A stretch of 17,656 bases of DNA. Source: CAZVJA01 sp964626885 (GTDB lineage: Bacteria; Planctomycetota; Planctomycetia; Planctomycetales; Planctomycetaceae). Made by a program: the position numbers and the translations under genes. The notes beneath the pieces are model-generated. The model was not told where the DNA came from. It did no database searches and worked only from the letters and a program-made list of their open reading frames with translations. This document shows, piece by piece, positions 1 through 7,343 of the stretch. Position 1 is the stretch's first letter. The number at the start of each line of letters is the position of its first letter. The stretch spans positions 1-17,656 of the forward strand of contig CAZVJA010000104.1 of assembly GCA_964626885.1 (NCBI GenBank), read 5' to 3'.

Positions 1-290
1 CATAACCTGCAGCGCCGTGTTTCTCGGCACTCTGCTCCTGCCGGGCAATCGATTGAACAAGCGAGACTCTCCTGCCATAATTCCGCGTGGTCAGAGTCGA
101 GTTGTTCTGAATCGCTCGTTGATCATCGAAAACCTGATCAGTGAATGTCGCCGGGCGCTGGTAGTCTGAAAACTTTGATCCGCCGGGATGCGTTTTCCGT
201 TGGTCGAAGAGACGTACGGCGGACCGACCGACCTCGGGCGATTCAGTCGACTGGCAGTGGCGCATCGACCAGGATACCCGCGAAGGGCTT
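1..290. other. Left-edge stretch before the polyamine operon
   Basis: No gene can be assigned with confidence. One + strand frame is open from base 2 to a TGA at 167-169 (55 codons, no start inside the window), so it could be the 3' end of an upstream gene. Its translation resembles no family I know. The remaining 120 bases before the first operon gene contain no open frame of interest. A sigma70-like promoter candidate lies at 53-81 and is listed separately; if the 2-169 frame is real, that promoter is internal to it. Confidence 0.3.
53..81 (+). promoter_or_regulatory. Candidate sigma70-type promoter for the polyamine operon
   Basis: TTGAAC at 53-58 (4 of 6 matches to the -35 consensus) and CATAAT at 76-81 (5 of 6 to the -10 consensus) are separated by exactly 17 bases. 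Transcription would begin near base 88 and leave a leader of about 200 bases before the first start codon at 291. This is a consensus match only, and it could be chance. Confidence 0.3.
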
Positions 291-689
291 GTGACCAGAC
301 CGAATGGTAACAACATGGACGGGATGGAATGGATTGTTGACGCGGAAGGCTGCCTCGCGGCGAGCTTGTGTGACTTGGCTCGCCTGCGGGAAATCTGTGA
401 GCGAGCCGTCGTCGAACTCCGGCTGAAGGTGGTTGGGGAGCCGCTGTGGCATCAGTTTCCCGGCACAGGGGGACTGACCGGCATGTATCTCTTGAGCGAA
501 TCGCACCTCACCTGCCATTCCTTTCCGGAACATGGAACGGTCACGTTCAACCTGTTTTGCTGCAGCACGCGTCCCGAATGGAATTGGGCCGAAGTCTTGT
601 CGGCCGAGCTCGATGCCGCGCGGGTTCATGTGCGGTCTGTCAGTCGCAAGATTTGCGCGGAGCATGCCGCGGCCAAGGTGCATCCATGA
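291..689 (+). CDS. speH: S-adenosylmethionine decarboxylase-like proenzyme
   Basis: This is a small class 1B AdoMet decarboxylase homologue. The family self-cleaves to form a pyruvoyl cofactor and converts S-adenosylmethionine to decarboxylated AdoMet, the aminopropyl donor. The core block SESHLTCHSFPE is present. In GTG-start numbering the Glu70-Ser71 cleavage site, the processing His76 and the catalytic Cys91 (20 residues after the serine) are all kept, so self-processing is plausible. The length of 132 residues is normal. The N-terminal strand reads GMEWIVDAEGC and lacks the usual GxH of housekeeping SpeH, so this is a divergent subfamily. The GTG at 291 follows an AAGGG; an in-frame ATG at 315 is an alternative start. 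The stop overlaps the next gene's ATG (ATGA at 686-689), which suggests translational coupling. A later gene in the operon (2873-4396) would use the product. Confidence 0.85.
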   Translation: MTRPNGNNMDGMEWIVDAEGCLAASLCDLARLREICERAVVELRLKVVGEPLWHQFPGTGGLTGMYLLSESHLTCHSFPEHGTVTFNLFCCSTRPEWNWAEVLSAELDAARVHVRSVSRKICAEHAAAKVHP

Positions 690-2317
690 GAGGGGTTCGT
701 GCGTCATGTCCGGCGTGCGGCGGCCCCGTCCTGTTCAAGATCAGCTCATCGCTGGTGACGGTCTGCGAGCACTGCTCTTCCGTCGTGGCGAGACAAGATC
801 GGAAGCTCGAAGACCTCGGCAAGGTGGCGGCAATCGTCGAGACCGATTCCCCGCTTCATCTGGGGCTCAAAGGCAAGTTCCGCGGCAAGAGTTTCGAGCT
901 GGTCGGCCGCACGCAGTACCGGCACTCGGCAGGTGGAACGTGGGACGAATGGTATGCCGCGTTTTCCAACGGCAAGTGGGGCTGGCTGGCCGAAGCTCAG
1001 GGACGGTTTTATTTGACGTTTGCGCGTAAACCGTCGGAAGAAAGCTCTCTGCCCCGTTTCGAGGAGCTTGAAGTCGGGCGCACGTTCGAGTTTGAAGGGC
1101 TCGGAGCGTTCACGGTGGGGGAGATCGGCGAGGCACGGGCACTGGCAGCCGAAGGGGAGATCCCTTTCCGATTCGAGCCGAATTCCGCTTACTCGTTTGC
1201 AGATCTTTACGGCAGCGGTGGAGAGTTCGCAACGTTCGACTACAGCGATGATGAGCCGCGCGCGTACATCGGCCACGTCGTGTCGCTGAACGATCTGGGG
1301 ATTGCGGAACGGGTTGTGGCGCCGGACCGTGAGCCGCGCGACGTCGCCGCGCTCAAGGTCGATTGCCCGCAGTGCGGCGGCCCTTTAACATTGCATGCCC
1401 CCGACGAAACGCTCCGCGTCTGCTGCCCGAATTGCGGTTCGCTGCTCGATGCCGACAAAGGGAATCTGCGATATCTGAAGACGCTCGATTTCGGCAAGCT
1501 GAATCCACTGATTCCGATCGGCGCGACCGGTATTCTCTTCGGGACGACATACACGGCCATTGGATTGTTGCGGCGATCGGTGACCGAGGAGGGACAAGAC
1601 TATTTCTGGTCGGAATACCTGCTATATAACTCACGGGAAGGTTTTCGCTGGCTGATACAGAACGATAGTCACTGGAGCTTTGCCGAGCCGATTTCGCCAG
1701 GGGAAGTCGTGGTCGGACACCTTGATGCGACGTATCGAGGACGACGGTTCAAGATTTTTCAGCGCGGAATCGCCGAAGTGCGGTACGTGCTCGGTGAATG
1801 TTATTGGAAGGTCGAGATCGGCGAAGAGGCTTCGACCAGCGACTTCATCGCACCACCGGAGATGCTGTCGGTTGAGTACACGGTGCCGCGAAATATGGGA
1901 ACCGGTCAACAAGAAGGGGATGTCACCAACCGGGTGCAGCGAACCGCCGGCGAAGTGAATATGTCTCTGGCGACGTACGTGCCTCGGGAGACGGTTGCAG
2001 CGGCGTTTCAAGTTCCCGGTCTCCCCGCGAGTTGGAAGATTGCGCCCAACCAGCCGTTCCCAGTCGATCGGCGGATTTACCCGATGTGGGGGATCTTCCT
2101 CGCGGTGCTGGTGGCAATGAACGTGGTGTTCTCCGCCGGCCTGGTCAAAGGGGGTGTGGACCAGTTCTTTTTCTTCACGACCCTGGTGATGATTTCCGCG
2201 ATTCCGGGAGGTTCGCTGATCTATCGGTTGTTCTTCGAGCGTTCGCGGTGGGCCGACAGCCCTTATAATCCGTACTTTGTTGAATCCGATGACAATGATG
2301 ATGACGACGGTGACTGA
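686..2317 (+). CDS. DUF4178 protein with two zinc ribbons and C-terminal membrane segments
   Basis: This is a 543-residue protein of the DUF4178 type. It has two modules, each opening with a zinc ribbon: Cys8/Cys11/Cys27/Cys30 and Cys227/Cys230/Cys247/Cys250. Each ribbon is followed by a beta-rich DUF4178-like region, at roughly 55-200 and 275-395. The pattern Y-x-x-x-x-x-x-W-x-E-(W/Y), followed by a line ending in W-x-x, recurs in both modules and points to an internal duplication. Two hydrophobic spans at about 465-487 and 492-517 anchor the C terminus, and the tail is very acidic (DDNDDDDGD). The start at 686 overlaps the upstream stop by 4 bp; the frame is open further upstream, but there it only shadows the decarboxylase gene. 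The molecular function of DUF4178 is not known to me. The layout suggests a cytoplasmic, membrane-anchored scaffold or sensor for the operon's membrane proteins. Confidence 0.8.
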   Translation: MRGVRASCPACGGPVLFKISSSLVTVCEHCSSVVARQDRKLEDLGKVAAIVETDSPLHLGLKGKFRGKSFELVGRTQYRHSAGGTWDEWYAAFSNGKWGWLAEAQGRFYLTFARKPSEESSLPRFEELEVGRTFEFEGLGAFTVGEIGEARALAAEGEIPFRFEPNSAYSFADLYGSGGEFATFDYSDDEPRAYIGHVVSLNDLGIAERVVAPDREPRDVAALKVDCPQCGGPLTLHAPDETLRVCCPNCGSLLDADKGNLRYLKTLDFGKLNPLIPIGATGILFGTTYTAIGLLRRSVTEEGQDYFWSEYLLYNSREGFRWLIQNDSHWSFAEPISPGEVVVGHLDATYRGRRFKIFQRGIAEVRYVLGECYWKVEIGEEASTSDFIAPPEMLSVEYTVPRNMGTGQQEGDVTNRVQRTAGEVNMSLATYVPRETVAAAFQVPGLPASWKIAPNQPFPVDRRIYPMWGIFLAVLVAMNVVFSAGLVKGGVDQFFFFTTLVMISAIPGGSLIYRLFFERSRWADSPYNPYFVESDDNDDDDGD

Positions 2318-2359
2318 CCATGGAAGGCCGTCGTGCAATTCCTTAGAGGAGTCTGAATC

Positions 2360-2521
2360 ATGTTGTTTAAGGGGTTCATTGGTTGGAGCGTTTTTTCGCT
2401 TGCATTTTTTGCATATGCGGCAATGACGGGGGCCAAAGGGCCTCAGTTCGACATGGGAGGAACCACTTCCGGCGGGCGCAGCTCGACCGGATACCATTCC
2501 ATCTGGCACGGGGGGAAATAA
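2360..2521 (+). CDS. Small single-span membrane protein (53 aa)
   Basis: This short gene is easily missed. It starts at an ATG 8 bases after a good ribosome site (GAGGAG, 2346-2351). It ends in a TAA whose last base is the first base of the next gene's ATG (TAATG at 2519-2523), so translation is probably coupled. Residues 4-22 form a hydrophobic span. The rest is a short polar tail rich in Gly, Ser and Thr, ending in HSIWHGGK. No family is recognised. Its position between the DUF4178 and DUF350 genes, the strong ribosome site and the exact stop-start overlap support a real gene. It is probably an accessory subunit of the membrane complex. Confidence 0.65.
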   Translation: MLFKGFIGWSVFSLAFFAYAAMTGAKGPQFDMGGTTSGGRSSTGYHSIWHGGK

Positions 2522-2814
2522 TGCTTTCGATCCTGACAGCGACACAAGGACTGCTCGCGGCTGCGGAAGGTCCGCTTTCGGCCGCGGAAGCAAATTCGGA
2601 ATTCATTCTGTTTATCAAACACATGGCTGCCGCCATTGTGTTTGCCACGATCGGCGTTGCCATCTTTGCCGGCGGTTTCTGGGCCGTCACCAAAATCCTT
2701 CCTTTCTCACTGCGGAAGGAGCTGGAGGAAGACCAGAATACCGCGGTGGCAATCATCGCCGGATCGATGTTGATTGGAATTTCGCTCATCATCGCGGCGG
2801 CGATTCAGGGTTGA
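2521..2814 (+). CDS. DUF350 (YjfL-like) membrane protein
   Basis: This is a 97-residue protein with two predicted spans, at roughly 28-52 and 76-95. The linker and second span carry the DUF350 signature: a charged LRKELEEDQNTAVAI segment leading into a Gly/Ile/Ala-rich helix. DUF350 proteins are small inner-membrane proteins; many carry two copies of the unit, and this one has a single copy. The ATG at 2521 overlaps the stop of the preceding small gene. The frame is open upstream, but a start there would overlap that small gene's coding sequence. The biochemical role of DUF350 is unknown to me. In E. coli the relative YjfL sits beside a PspA-family protein and a glutathionylspermidine-synthetase-like protein, which is a suggestive link to polyamines and membrane stress. 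Confidence 0.8.
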   Translation: MLSILTATQGLLAAAEGPLSAAEANSEFILFIKHMAAAIVFATIGVAIFAGGFWAVTKILPFSLRKELEEDQNTAVAIIAGSMLIGISLIIAAAIQG

Positions 2815-2872
2815 GGCATTTCGCGTTCGCAAACCGGAGCCGCGCCGCGGTTCTTACTGGCAAGTAGTAGAC

Positions 2873-4396
2873 ATGCATCGTACGCCTCTTATCCTGCTGT
2901 ACCTCAACGTCCTGATCATCTCGACCTGCGGACTGGTGTACGAGCTGTTGGCCGGTACGCTGGCGAGCTACGTGCTGGGAGACTCGGTCACGCAGTTTTC
3001 GCTGATTATCGGGGTGTACCTGTTCGCGCTGGGAATCGGTGCGTGGTTGTCGGGTTTTATTCGCGAAAGATTGGCGCGAACCTTTGTCGAAGTCGAGCTG
3101 GCGGTGGCGCTCCTCGGGGGACTTTCCGCCCCGCTATTGTTTCTGAGTTTTGCCTATCTCGACTGGTTCCGCGTCGTGCTGTTTGGAGCGGTGTTTGGCA
3201 TCGGCGTGCTGGTCGGACTCGAGCTGCCGCTTCTGATGCGGATTCTCAAGGAGCACCTCGATTTCAGCGATCTGGTCAGCCGCGTGCTGGCGTTCGACTA
3301 TGTCGGCGCGCTCGTCGCGGCGATGTTGTTCCCGATTTTTCTGATTCCGCATCTCGGGCTGGTGCGCACGTCGTTGGTCATCGGCATGCTCAACGGACTG
3401 GTGGGTTTGTGGGGCACGTGGCTCCTCAGACCGATTCTACCGGGACGATTGCAGGGCTTGCGTGGACGCGCCGTGCTGGTGCTCGGGCTGTTGGTGACGG
3501 CGTTCATCAAGTCCGAATCGCTGACGAGCCTGGCGGAAGAAAACCTGTTTTCGAATCCGGTTGTTTACGCACAAACGTCAGCCTATCAGCGCATCGTCGT
3601 CACCCGGGGCGAATCCGGTTTTCAACTGTTCCTCAACGGCAACCTGCAATTCAACTCGGCCGATGAATACCGGTATCACGAAGCGCTGGTCCATCCGGCG
3701 ATGCTCGCCGCGCACAGCCCGCGGCAGGTACTTGTTCTGGGAGGCGGCGACGGGCTGGCCGTGCGCGAGATTCTCAAGCATCCCGGCGTCGAAGGGGTGA
3801 CTCTGATCGATCTCGATCCCGATATGACCGCCCTGGCGGATCGTTTTCCCCCGCTGGCGGAGCTGAACCACGACGCCTTTCGCGATCCGCGCGTGCATGT
3901 CGTTCACGAAGACGCGATGATCTGGCTGGAGCATGCGGATCGTTCGGTCTTCGACGCGGCTATTGTCGATTTTCCTGATCCGAACTCGTATTCGCTGGGA
4001 AAGTTATACACGACACGGTTCTACCGATTGCTACGGCAGCGACTGTCCCCCACAGCCGTTGTGTCGGTCCAGTGTACTTCGCCGCTGGCCGCCCGAACGT
4101 CGTATTGGTGCATCATCCGCACGCTGGAGGCGGCGGGCTTTCAAGTACGGCCGTACCATGCATCGGTGCCGTCGTTCGGCATCTGGGGTTATGCGCTCGC
4201 GAGTGGGGCGCCGCTCGAACGAACACCCGAGATTCCGCCGAACCTGCAGCGAGATTTGAAGTTTCTGAACAACCGCGCGGTCGTCGGCATGTTCGATCTT
4301 CCCGAGGACTTTTCCGCCGTTCCCGCTGAAGTCAACCGCCTCGATAATCAGGTTCTGGTTCACTATTACGAGCAGGAATGGCGGCATTGGAACTGA
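2873..4396 (+). CDS. speE: Membrane-anchored polyamine aminopropyltransferase (spermidine synthase-like)
   Basis: This 507-residue protein has two parts. Residues 1 to about 215 contain roughly six or seven hydrophobic spans. Residues about 230-480 are a spermidine-synthase fold, which transfers an aminopropyl group from decarboxylated AdoMet to an amine. Visible motifs are AYQR near 237-240, LNGNLQ at 254-259, DEYRYHEALVHP at 264-275, the nucleotide loop GGGDG at 290-294, the acidic IDLDP at 312-316, EDA at 346-348, and the catalytic-type VDFPDPNS at 365-372, with Asp366 and Asp369 at the usual positions. The enzyme looks active. The start is the ATG at 2873; a longer open frame begins inside the DUF350 gene, but starting at 2873 puts the first membrane span at the N terminus. 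The upstream decarboxylase should supply the donor. No arginine, ornithine or diaminobutyrate decarboxylase is nearby, so the acceptor amine is unknown. The product could be a free polyamine or a modified lipid or protein. Confidence 0.85.
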   Translation: MHRTPLILLYLNVLIISTCGLVYELLAGTLASYVLGDSVTQFSLIIGVYLFALGIGAWLSGFIRERLARTFVEVELAVALLGGLSAPLLFLSFAYLDWFRVVLFGAVFGIGVLVGLELPLLMRILKEHLDFSDLVSRVLAFDYVGALVAAMLFPIFLIPHLGLVRTSLVIGMLNGLVGLWGTWLLRPILPGRLQGLRGRAVLVLGLLVTAFIKSESLTSLAEENLFSNPVVYAQTSAYQRIVVTRGESGFQLFLNGNLQFNSADEYRYHEALVHPAMLAAHSPRQVLVLGGGDGLAVREILKHPGVEGVTLIDLDPDMTALADRFPPLAELNHDAFRDPRVHVVHEDAMIWLEHADRSVFDAAIVDFPDPNSYSLGKLYTTRFYRLLRQRLSPTAVVSVQCTSPLAARTSYWCIIRTLEAAGFQVRPYHASVPSFGIWGYALASGAPLERTPEIPPNLQRDLKFLNNRAVVGMFDLPEDFSAVPAEVNRLDNQVLVHYYEQEWRHWN

Positions 4397-4448
4397 CGGC
4401 GCGTCTTGCTCTCATTGGTGCCGAATCACGCGAATCGTCGAAAGTCGC

Positions 4449-6131
4449 ATGACTCCCATGAACAGACAACCCCACGGTGCAAACGGGTTTGGACTGTCGC
4501 GCCGCGACCTGTTGACGGGGCTCGCGGGACTCCCCGCAGTCTGGGTGACCGGCGGCTGTGGGCAGCGGACGCGGCACCAAATCGAAGGAGAGATTGTCGG
4601 CGCATCGGACCGAGCGGGGCATCGGTTGCGCGCAGAGTTTCGTCCGCAGCCTCCGAACTCCGATGCCCGCGAGGTGGCGGTTGTCATCGTCGGGGCCGGA
4701 GTGGCGGGGCTATCGGCGGCTTGGCGGCTGAGGCGCGCCGGGTTCAATGATTTCATTTTATTGGAACTGGAGCCCCATGCCGGCGGGACGTCGCGCGGTG
4801 GAGAACTCAACGGAATCCCTTGTCCCTGGGGAGCCCATTACATCCCCGCGCCGTTCGATTCCAATCGCGGACTGATCGCGCTACTTAAGGAAATGGACCT
4901 CTTCGAGGATGCAGATGCCGACGGCTTACCGAATGTCCGCGAGGAATGCCTGTGCCGCGACCCCGAAGAGCGGCTGTTCATTAACGGCGCGTGGCGCGAA
5001 GGGCTTTCGCCGCTCGACATCAACGATCTGAATGACCAGCAGCAGTGGCGAATGTTTCAGTCCGAGGTGAATCGCTGGGCCGGCTGGAAGGACGGAAAAG
5101 GCAGGCGAGCATTTACGATTCCAATCGCCGAATGCTCCGACGATTCGGAGGTCACGCAGCTCGATCGGGAGACGATGAGTGACTGGCTGGCCCAACACGG
5201 GCTCACCTCGCCGCGATTGCGATGGCTCGTCGACTATGCTTGCCGCGACGATTACGGGATGACCGTCGAGCAGACGAGCGCCTGGGCCGGGCTCTTCTAC
5301 TTTGCGTCGCGCGTTCGGCGGCCGGGGGATCAGGCACAGCCGCTAATCACCTGGCCACGGGGGAACGGGCAGGTTGTTGAACACCTTCAGCAACCAATTC
5401 GTGATCGCATACGAACCGGCATGACGGTTACCGAGATCGTCCCGCGCGACACGGAAGCAGGCACGGCGATCGAAGTGATCGCCGCGGGTCCGGATCCCGC
5501 TTCCGCCGAGCGGTTTCGCGCACAGCGCGTGGTGTTCGCTGTTCCGCAGTTTCTGGCCCCCTGGCTGATTGCGGGGTATCGGGCCGCGCGCGGTACAGCC
5601 TCGGCCGAATTTGAATACGGGTCGTGGATGGTGGCAAATCTGTTTCTCAAAGATCGGCCCGCCGAACGGCATTTTGAGCTGGCGTGGGACAATGTCATTT
5701 ACGACAGTGCGTCGCTCGGCTACGTCGTGGCAACGCATCAGCTTGGTCGCAATCACGGGCCGACTGTCTTTACGTATTATTATCCGCTGTGTGACGCCGA
5801 TCCGCGGCAGGCCCGCGAAAAGCTCCTGTCGCGCGGATGGGCCGAGTGGGCCGAAATCGCGCTTTCCGATCTTGAAACGGCGCACCCCGAAATCCGCACC
5901 TTGGTCGAGCGGCTGGATGTCATGCGCTTCGGGCATGCGATGATTCGGCCGCGCCCTGGTTTTGTCTGGGGTTCCGCGCGGAGGGCAATGTCCCAACCGT
6001 TCGGCGGCATCCATTTTGCCCACAGCGATCTCTCCGGTATTGCACTATTTGAAGAGGCGTTTTATCACGGCAACCGCGCGGCCGAGGAAATTCTGGCTGC
6101 GCTGAATGTTCCCTCGGCTTCGGTCCTTTAA
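4449..6131 (+). CDS. Tat-exported FAD-dependent amine-oxidase-like protein
   Basis: This 560-residue flavoprotein follows the aminopropyltransferase after 52 bases. The N terminus carries a twin-arginine signal (SRRDLL at 17-22, then a hydrophobic stretch). A possible lipidated cysteine is Cys37 in VTGGC, but the lipobox is imperfect. The dinucleotide-binding loop VIVGAGVAGLSAAWRL sits at 79-94 with its ribose-binding acid at 106-108, followed by GG-T-S/RGG at 112-118, typical of amine oxidases and related NAD(P)/FAD oxidoreductases. Near the C terminus, HSDLSGIALFEEAFYHGNR matches the flavin-contacting end of this fold. Tat export means it would be folded with FAD and then act outside the cytoplasmic membrane. 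Given its operon, a polyamine-type amine is a reasonable substrate guess, but the sequence does not prove the substrate. An ATG three codons later (4458) is an alternative start. Confidence 0.8.
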   Translation: MTPMNRQPHGANGFGLSRRDLLTGLAGLPAVWVTGGCGQRTRHQIEGEIVGASDRAGHRLRAEFRPQPPNSDAREVAVVIVGAGVAGLSAAWRLRRAGFNDFILLELEPHAGGTSRGGELNGIPCPWGAHYIPAPFDSNRGLIALLKEMDLFEDADADGLPNVREECLCRDPEERLFINGAWREGLSPLDINDLNDQQQWRMFQSEVNRWAGWKDGKGRRAFTIPIAECSDDSEVTQLDRETMSDWLAQHGLTSPRLRWLVDYACRDDYGMTVEQTSAWAGLFYFASRVRRPGDQAQPLITWPRGNGQVVEHLQQPIRDRIRTGMTVTEIVPRDTEAGTAIEVIAAGPDPASAERFRAQRVVFAVPQFLAPWLIAGYRAARGTASAEFEYGSWMVANLFLKDRPAERHFELAWDNVIYDSASLGYVVATHQLGRNHGPTVFTYYYPLCDADPRQAREKLLSRGWAEWAEIALSDLETAHPEIRTLVERLDVMRFGHAMIRPRPGFVWGSARRAMSQPFGGIHFAHSDLSGIALFEEAFYHGNRAAEEILAALNVPSASVL

Positions 6132-6154
6132 ATCCGCAAGTTCAGAATCCGCTG

Positions 6155-7273
6155 ATGGCCGGAAACATGTCCGACACCACGCTTCGCACGGCGTTTACAC
6201 GAAATGAGACCACTACGTTGCGTCCGGAGAGCCCTGTGGCTTCCTATTGGTTGTTCTCACCGGCGACCGACCTGGCGGCGTTTCTGGGTTCCGCCGTGGC
6301 GTCGCTGCTGTTGTTGTGGCTCGGCGCCGAGTGGAACATACTGCACGACGACGCCCCCGACTGGACGTGGGTGTCCGTCGTATTGCTCGTAGATGTGGCC
6401 CATGTCTATGCCACCGCGTTCCGCGTCTATTTTGATGCCGCTGAGTTCCAGCGGCGCCGTTGGCTTTACGTCCTCACCCCGCTGCTGGCATTCTTGATCG
6501 GCGCGGCGCTCTACTCCGAAGGGGAAGCCATCTTCTGGCGCGCGCTGGCGTATCTGGCGGTGTTTCACTTCGTGCGGCAGCAATATGGATGGGTCGCGCT
6601 TTACCGGTCGAAGCGTGGTGAAACGGGATGGCTCGGATGGACCATCGACTCGGCCGCCATTTACGCCGCGACGGTCTATCCGCTGATCTACTGGCACACA
6701 CATTTGCCCCGGAACTTCTGGTGGTTCGTCGCGGGCGACTTTTCCGGTTTGTCCCCGGCCATTGACCGCATCGCAGCGCCGATCTACGGCATGTGTCTTG
6801 CCATATACGTCGTGCGGGCCCTCATCCGGGGGATCTTTTTGCGCCGGTTCAATCCCGGTAAAGATATCGTCGTTACCACCACCGCGCTCTGCTGGTTCGC
6901 CGGTATCGTGGCGATCAACTCCGATTATGCCTTCACAGTCTCGACGGTGATCATTCACGGCGCGCCGTACATCGTGCTCATCTTCTTTTACTGGAACGCT
7001 CGCCGCACGAGTCCGTCGCGTGCGGATCGGGCATGGAGCCGGGTGCTGATCTTTGTCGCGACCATCTGGCTTTTGGCCTACGTGGAGGAGTTGTTCTGGG
7101 ACCGCGGCGTGTGGCACGACCGCGGATGGCTGTTCGGATCAGGTTGGGAGCCCGGACGCTGGAAAGCACTTTACGTGGCGCTATTGGCTGTTCCGCAAAT
7201 GACGCACTACGTGCTGGATGGCTTCATCTGGCGACGGCGCAGCAATCCGCGACTGTCGCGATTCCTGTCATGA
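6155..7273 (+). CDS. Ten-span membrane protein with intramembrane histidines, function unknown
   Basis: This 372-residue protein begins 23 bases after the flavoprotein stop and closes the operon. I count about ten hydrophobic spans. Conserved-looking polar residues lie inside or at the edges of several: Asp80 and His83 (DVAH), His138 with RQQYGW following, His181 and His183 (HTH), His268 (IHGAPY), and His351/Asp355 in THYVLDGFIWR. Histidines spread over several helices resemble membrane metal enzymes such as desaturases, hydroxylases and Brp/Blh-type carotenoid dioxygenases, but I cannot assign it to any of these. There is no signal peptide; the first about 30 residues are polar. An ATG at 6167 is an alternative start. 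Its position suggests a link to the oxidase and aminopropyltransferase. Confidence 0.7.
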   Translation: MAGNMSDTTLRTAFTRNETTTLRPESPVASYWLFSPATDLAAFLGSAVASLLLLWLGAEWNILHDDAPDWTWVSVVLLVDVAHVYATAFRVYFDAAEFQRRRWLYVLTPLLAFLIGAALYSEGEAIFWRALAYLAVFHFVRQQYGWVALYRSKRGETGWLGWTIDSAAIYAATVYPLIYWHTHLPRNFWWFVAGDFSGLSPAIDRIAAPIYGMCLAIYVVRALIRGIFLRRFNPGKDIVVTTTALCWFAGIVAINSDYAFTVSTVIIHGAPYIVLIFFYWNARRTSPSRADRAWSRVLIFVATIWLLAYVEELFWDRGVWHDRGWLFGSGWEPGRWKALYVALLAVPQMTHYVLDGFIWRRRSNPRLSRFLS

Positions 7274-7310
7274 ATGGCCGGGTCTCCCGACGCCAGCAAA
7301 TTCTCAAAAA

Positions 7311-7343
7311 TGGTGCTTGACACCATAGCATAGACCGGCTATG
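7311..7343. promoter_or_regulatory. Two tandem inverted repeats overlapping the PadR promoter (candidate operator)
   Basis: TGGTG-N5-CACCA (7311-7325) and CATAG-N5-CTATG (7329-7343) are two perfect 5-bp inverted repeats with identical 5-base spacers. Their centres are 18 bases apart, close to two helical turns. The first covers the -35 hexamer and the second reaches the -10 hexamer. PadR-family dimers bind such dyads and commonly repress their own promoter, so autoregulation is likely. This is an inference from position and symmetry. Confidence 0.45.

Noticed and set aside
446..685. N-terminal extension of the DUF4178 protein inside the decarboxylase gene
   Set aside because: It would overlap the decarboxylase in another frame; the zinc ribbon begins right after the ATG at 686, and the ATGA overlap fits that start.
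243..707. Long - strand open frame opposite the AdoMet decarboxylase
   Set aside because: The + strand translation has unmistakable decarboxylase motifs; the - strand frame is its antisense shadow with no recognisable features.
1631..2593. 320-codon - strand frame opposite the DUF4178 and small membrane protein genes
   Set aside because: The translation is rich in Arg, Pro and His with no family features, and it covers four well-supported + strand gene features.
6257..7117. 286-codon - strand frame opposite the ten-span protein
   Set aside because: The + strand translation has clean membrane helices; the - strand one is charged, low quality and lacks motifs.
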